Positions 57,777 through 64,000 of a stretch of 64,000 nucleotides of DNA are shown here, one piece after another (positions within the stretch are counted from its first letter, which is position 1; the number at the start of each line of letters is the position of its first letter). The DNA comes from Whalleya microplaca. Taxonomy: Eukaryota > Ascomycota > Sordariomycetes > Xylariales > Xylariaceae. Position numbers and translations under genes: made by a program. The notes under the pieces were generated by a model, which was given only the letters and a program-made list of their open reading frames with translations, had not been told where the DNA came from and did not search any database. Location: positions 124,001 through 188,000 of the forward strand of contig MU385768.1 of NCBI GenBank assembly GCA_022497155.1, written 5' to 3'.

Positions 57777-59686
57777 CTAGGTTCGCCTATCGCCAGCAAG
57801 CTCCTCCTCATCCAGGATCTTCAACCCACCAGTATCATCATACGCAACCCTGCCCTCATCAACAGCCCTGCGCAACTCCTCCGAAAGCACCTCCCGCTCG
57901 CCCGTCCTCGGATCCCACTCCCAGCCCTCACGCATCCACATCCAGCGCAGACAAGCCCTCAACTCCTTGTCCTCGGGCCGGACGCGCATCCACTCGGGCT
58001 GGAACTCGCCCTCGCGGCCGCGGCCCTGCCAGTCCTCGGCCACGCCGCGCAGCTCGTCGCGGCAGAAGATCCGCCAGCTGTCGATTGCGTACCGCCCCTG
58101 CGTCATGTGCCCGATCTCCCAAGCCGATTGCCTCGGGTCCGCGGGCTCGAGCACCTCGCCTGCTCGGACGTCCACCCCGTCGCCTGGTGCCGGATAGTTC
58201 TTGACGGCGTACCGGGCGTCTGCGCGCGGCGGGTTGTCGAGCCACAGACGAGCGTACTTCTGGATCGCGGCGGCGCGGACGGCGCCGAGACCCAGGTGCT
58301 TGATCATGGCTACTATGTCGTGAGTGTCGGCGTCTGCGAGGTCTTGCGGCGTCTGGTACGTGGTCATGAGGTTGTGGAAGACGGGGATCGCGGTCCGTCC
58401 TGGTGTGCGGATCAGGAAGGTTACTGCTATGAGCAGACGGAAGGGATCGTGCGCGAGCTCTTCCTGGATCAGTCCGAATTTGGGAGCGTCGAGACGGGGG
58501 AAGGGGATGCAGGAGATTGTGTTGCGGGGTGGTCGGGGGCTTTTGGCTTTGGTTGGGCTGGAATGAATTGGGCTGCTGAAGTATGGTGACTTTGCTTTGC
58601 GTTTCGGTATCTGAGTTGAGGGTTTAAGTGTAGGGTGTTCCTCTTTTCTCTCGTGTGGTATCGTCTTATCTTCGCTGGGCCCGTCATCTTGTCTCGAGGC
58701 AGCTAGATTGAGTTCGGCTGCATCCGATATCATCTCAGTTTTACTAGGGGTTAAAGGTGGTGACCGTGGTGTTTCTGTCGCCTTGCCTGCGCTAGCATGA
58801 CAGGCGTGAGGCAAGTGACTATCGCGCAGGATAACGGAACCACCCATAGACTCCTGGCTGTCTATGAGCGGTAACCTTTTAAAGAGGTGTTGTGGTTCTC
58901 GGAAGAAGCAGATTCAGACACTTGGTTGTCATGCTGGACTGGTCTAGGGGCGAAGACATTATCTCCGTTCAAGTAACCCAGGGCAGTTTCATGAAGAATT
59001 TTGTTACTGCCCGACATGTGCAGCTCAGGAGAACTCGTATCGGATACTTTCTCCGAATTCTTCGATCGTCTGTGTCTTCTCCTAGCCTTCTTTGATTTCC
59101 GCTTGCCTTCCGTGGTAACTGCTGGTTGACTCAGTTGCTCGTTCGAGGATTGGGCTTGAGGCGTAGACCAGTATGGGGATTCTTTGTCCTTCTTGTGCTT
59201 CTTGACAGACGGCTCCACATTTGGTTTTCCCTTGGAATTCCGCTTCCTCCTCTTCTTACTTACTACTCCTGTAGCAGTCTCCAGTTGGGTAGGCTGAGAC
59301 TTTGCCGCTGTATGTCCATTGCGCTGATGAGACTCTGAGATCAGTTCCTCTATATCCTCATCCGAAGCTGTGGTACGAGGCAAGTAGAGCTTGGAGAGAA
59401 ATGTGAGGAGATCTTGTCCATCGAGGGGGTCATTAGAAGGCGAGTTCTGCTTCATTGTATTTGCACAGCAGAGCATCTGATGCCACTCTTCAACACCGCG
59501 AAACAGACTGTAGCGTCTGAACTCGGTAAGGTCCTCTGCCGGTGCCCAGCCGTTTGCCGCAGCAACGCCAACCCACTTGCTCTCGAGATCGTCTTGGGCA
59601 TCGAAGCCATACATGTAGTCATCAGCCAAGCTGTCAAGAGGCTGTTCGTCCATCTTGGCTAGAAGATTGTGCTCCTCCCACTCCAT
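57777..59686 (-). CDS. MBD4-like HhH-GPD DNA glycosylase with disordered N-terminus, ~606 aa
   Basis: This family excises thymine or uracil from G:T and G:U mismatches, such as those from deaminated 5-methylcytosine. The catalytic part is at about 410-580: AHDPFRLLIAVTFLIRTPGR, LGLGAVRAAAIQKYARLWL, and GRYAIDSWRIFCRDEL, with the catalytic Asp at about residue 506. This order matches the MBD4 glycosylase domain; no methyl-CpG-binding domain is visible. Exon 1 is 59686-58876 and exon 2 is 58786-57777; the proposed 89-nt intron restores frame, but its GTTACC donor is weak. If it is not spliced, these are two adjacent frames. Both halves carry an SPY(W/F) motif (ESPYWSTP, KSPYFSSP), which supports one gene. 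Exon 1 encodes lysine-rich nuclear-type sequence (SKKRRKRNSK). The C-terminal part is very GC-rich. Confidence 0.82.
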
Positions 59687-60639
59687 AATCTCGTTCAAAA
59701 GCTGCTCACGAGTCTACTCGGAGTATGCAGCTTTGGCACACAAAGAGGTGCCTATGAGTATATATGGATGCCAAAGGTGTGATGGACGGAAATTGGTTTT
59801 TGGTGTTTGATGAGGCGATTGAAAATGATGGTCGTGACAATGTTGCGGTACACTTGTCAAGACACCGATGGTGAAGATTTATTAGTGAGGATAGGGTGAA
59901 CACTGGTGGCTCAGAATTGAATGTTCAGTGGGCGAAGCAAAGTCGGCGCTGATTCGGGTGGCTAATGATGCGTTGAGAAAATGGATATGGGGAGGTTGTG
60001 CTCTTTGATGGTTTGGTTGTGATGGAGGAAAAACGAAGAAGGCGACGGATAATGCAAAATTAGTGATCATTTCTTTCTTTTTCCATTGTAGATTGGTGTA
60101 AGTTGTACTGTACTGTACTTGGGTAGCAGATGCTATCACCACCAACACAAGTAGCACTAAAGGCGCTACAAGATAGGGGAAAGATTGCGCCCTCCAATAT
60201 CAAGATCTGGTTCGCTGTAGTATTATATACGTATATATAGCGCTGTGTACGTCTAGTTTTAGACTTGGTAAAACAACGGAAATAAAAATGCAGACTGTTG
60301 TTATTTTGTCTGTGTTTCACAACTTCCATATTTTTAGAAGTCATCTCCCTGGCTATCTGATGCATTCGTCTATGGCGTATATCGCGAATGCATATGTATG
60401 TAATCCAACAAAGTACCTAGGTAGCCGAGAGCGATCGAACACAGGGGATAGGATATCTTGTCAAAAACGCATTCATATCAAGGGAATATCTGGGAACGTC
60501 TAAAAACCTAGGAACTTGATATACACTCTAGAATCGCGACGCAGGATTATTCACAACCCCTTGCAACCTCATGTTTTTAACCCTTGCCGTGACAAAGGAG
60601 CGATGGAAAGGCTAGTAGTACATGCGGGAGTAGAGATCT
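59687..60639. other. Intergenic between CYT1 3' end and glycosylase start
   Basis: This region carries the upstream part of the glycosylase gene and the 3' flank of CYT1. A possible splice acceptor (GAGTAG) just before the glycosylase frame leaves room for an extra 5' exon. No other feature is seen. Confidence 0.5.
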
Positions 60640-61907
60640 CTATAGGCGAATGTTATTAGATGCCTTCGGCGGGTCGTATACGATCTTTCTCGTCTTGACC
60701 GCGGCCCACTTGTATCGCTTGACCCAGACACTCAGAGCAAACAGCACTGCTGTAACCGTCAAGACCTTCACACCCATTCGCTTCCTGTCGTCCATCTCCG
60801 GCTCTGCCGCCCAGTTGAGAAACTCGGTCACATCCTTGGCCATTTGCGAAGTCGACGCGGGCGTCTCGTCGTCGTACTCCACCAGTCCGTCGTACAACAC
60901 ACGGGCCATGGCAATACCGGTACCGGGGAAGTAAGGGTTGAAGTTCAGACCAGCACCGACTTGGGCACCGGCCGGAGGCTCCTCGGGGTATCCAGTCAAC
61001 AAGCTAAAGATGTAGTCGCAGCCGCCGTGTCGTCCCTTGACGATCAAGCTCAAGTCCGGAGGAAGAGCACCGTTGTTGGCAGCTCGGGCGGCCTCGTCGT
61101 TCTTGTAGGGGGCGGGGATGTAATCTGACAGTTTACCTGGTCGCTTCTCGATCTCTCCCTCGTCGTTGGGTTCCGTGTCGTATTCGTTCTCCTCTGCTAG
61201 TTCCTTCGCCTCATCTACTGTCATGATGGTTCCGACAAGCGTTCGGTAGGGAACTCGGCTCAGGGAGTGGCAGGCGGCGCACACTTCCCGGTAGACCTGG
61301 AATCCTCGGCGAAGCCTATCGACTGGTGAGACTGGACGCGGCCACTGATGATTCGCGACTACGTGTACTTACGATTGGTGGTCGAACGTTTTTAGCCATT
61401 GCGCGTGGACCCAGGGGTATGCTGTCGGATGTAGACTAATTTGAGAGATTAGCTGATTAGGCCCGGAATGTGGAATTCGGGACTCCCAGACTAGGAAATC
61501 AAGAGTGTGAATGTTTCTCCACGTCTCTCGATGCGGACTCACCCTTCTTCAGCAGGCGTCATGGCGTGTGCGGTCGGTCCGTAGAGATGATAGTACCAGG
61601 CCACGGATCCGATGGCCAGGGCCGTCGAAGCAGCGGCAGCGATATTTAGTTTCATAGGGGATTCGGTGGAGGCTCCAGAGCTAGACGTCGAGATCGACCG
61701 CTGTGAGATACTCTAGTTAGTCGCATTCTTCTTCATATGGTGGCGGTGGGCGTCGCAGGTGTTGAAGCCGCCCGATGAGATAAATGGGAATGCCATAAAT
61801 GGGAACGTCGGGCGATCTTAGTTCGTTCGTACCTTAGTGATGGCGGTCGCGACATTTCTGGAGCCATTGAAAAGGCGCGTAGAGCGCAGACAAGATCTTA
61901 CCAACAT
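60640..61907 (-). CDS. CYT1: Cytochrome c1, heme subunit of complex III, 323 aa
   Basis: It passes electrons from the Rieske protein to cytochrome c in the inner mitochondrial membrane. Exons are 61907-61833, 61700-61543, 61435-61373 and 61315-60640. The N-terminus is a bipartite presequence: a basic [20 protein letters not shown], then a hydrophobic sorting segment ([19 protein letters not shown]). The mature start contains [20 protein letters not shown]. The heme motif CAACH is at about residue 108, followed by [12 protein letters not shown]. The distal Met ligand lies in [20 protein letters not shown] single C-terminal anchor ([20 protein letters not shown]) leads to a short basic tail. 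Length and layout match fungal cytochrome c1 precursors. No other complex III gene is in the window. Confidence 0.97.
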
Positions 61908-62664
61908 GTCGAGCAAGCTCCTAGTCTGTTGAAAGAAGTGCCTCGGGCAGGTTGACAAGTCGATTGGTGCTCGCTAGGGCTGGTCGTTGGGAGAGTCGAA
62001 GGTTCCGAAAACAAGCGTAGGATAAAAAAGTGCTCAGACTCAGGCCTTGAAGCAATTGGAAATACCTGATTCTCATTGGCCGGCGTTTGCCTTGGCCGGG
62101 CTCAACCGTGATCCACGTGACTTTGGCCATTTAAAGCCAACCAAATATCCATTTTTGCGAAGACGTCTATTACGCATGTACATCGATCGCACCCATCGTC
62201 CCGGCAGCACAGTGCCAGAATCCATTGATTTCTTATCAAAAACCTTGTTAATTTAAGTATACTGGAATTTTAAAACAATTTAGCTGGGAAAGCACGTCTC
62301 AAACATGAATTGATATAGCGACCATTCGAGTAAGGCTACCTAAGGTTGTTGACAGAAAGCATCACCGGCCAAATATGCGTGCCAATGTTCGGACAACCGC
62401 AAGCCAAGGCTTTTAAATGATACTTATATTCAGACCTTCAATCACAAATTCTGATGAGAAAACAACTCAGTTGAAGAGCTGTCAGTTTGAACGCGACAAT
62501 TGCTTGATGCCATATGCAGGCTAAGTTCTATATGTATTTCTTTTGTTGTGTCAAATCCCAAGGATATCTTACCCATCATAAACCTCGTTTCTTTTGTTTT
62601 TTATTATTACAAACCCGACTATTTTTCTGTAACCCGGTGGTAAGTAGCATCTTACCTTTTTTTA
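61908..62664. other. Intergenic between ARO3 3' end and CYT1 start
   Basis: This 757-bp stretch holds the CYT1 promoter, which should respond to respiratory regulation, and the 3' flank of ARO3. I cannot identify a specific site. No coding frame is convincing. Confidence 0.5.
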
Positions 62665-63969
<1,305 letters not shown>

Positions 63970-64000
63970 GCTGGGCTAATTTCAGTAGTCTAAGACTACT

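Overview
The window is nuclear DNA of a filamentous ascomycete. Genes carry short introns of about 45-90 nt with GT...CTAAC/CTGAC...AG signals. The proteins are typical of Pezizomycotina: the Cch1 calcium channel, the retrograde regulator Rtg2, a Zn2Cys6 factor and an HMG-box factor resembling those controlling sexual development. The HMG-box sequence and the microsatellite-studded, TAC/GTA-rich intergenic DNA suggest Sordariomycetes, but that is an inference. I see no rRNA, tRNA, CRISPR or intact transposon, and nothing bacterial or viral.

Layout. Positions 1-2.7 kb hold a low-complexity gene cut by the left edge and a small disordered protein, both on minus. A ferroportin-type iron exporter follows at 3.4-5.3 kb (minus). 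After a gene-poor stretch with one 98-aa protein, the CCH1 calcium channel occupies 10.2-16.8 kb (minus, five exons). A DDT/PHD chromatin protein lies at 19.1-21.9 kb and an HMG-box factor at 27.1-29.1 kb, separated by 5.3 kb of apparently non-coding DNA. A compact housekeeping block at 29.7-33.8 kb contains SEC20, mitochondrial ribosomal protein mL53 and inorganic pyrophosphatase. It is interrupted by a homopolymer/N gap that looks like an assembly artefact. A Zn2Cys6 regulator (37.5 kb), RTG2 (39.9-42.1 kb), a conserved-looking disordered protein (46.3-48.2 kb) and a BTB-domain protein (50.2-51.2 kb) are spread over AT-rich DNA. The right 11 kb is denser: a YqjM-class old yellow enzyme, pyroglutamyl peptidase, a two-helix membrane protein, an MBD4-like DNA glycosylase, cytochrome c1 and an Aro3-type DAHP synthase.

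How the genes relate. There is no biosynthetic cluster and no operon-like organisation. Several neighbours share themes: mitochondria (mL53, cytochrome c1, Rtg2, possibly a mitochondrial form of pyrophosphatase), ion homeostasis (Cch1, ferroportin) and chromatin or DNA repair (PHD protein, MBD4-like glycosylase). This looks like ordinary genome mixing. I rebuilt exon structures by hand from splice signals, reading frame and family knowledge. All multi-exon models keep an open frame whose length is divisible by three. The most useful second-look items are the artefactual duplication around the gap at 31.87-32.15 kb, the possible mitochondrial presequence on the pyrophosphatase, the near-empty first coding exons of two genes, the sharply bounded GC-rich coding islands, and coding-like frames upstream of the BTB gene. 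I did not find a convincing new multi-gene system.
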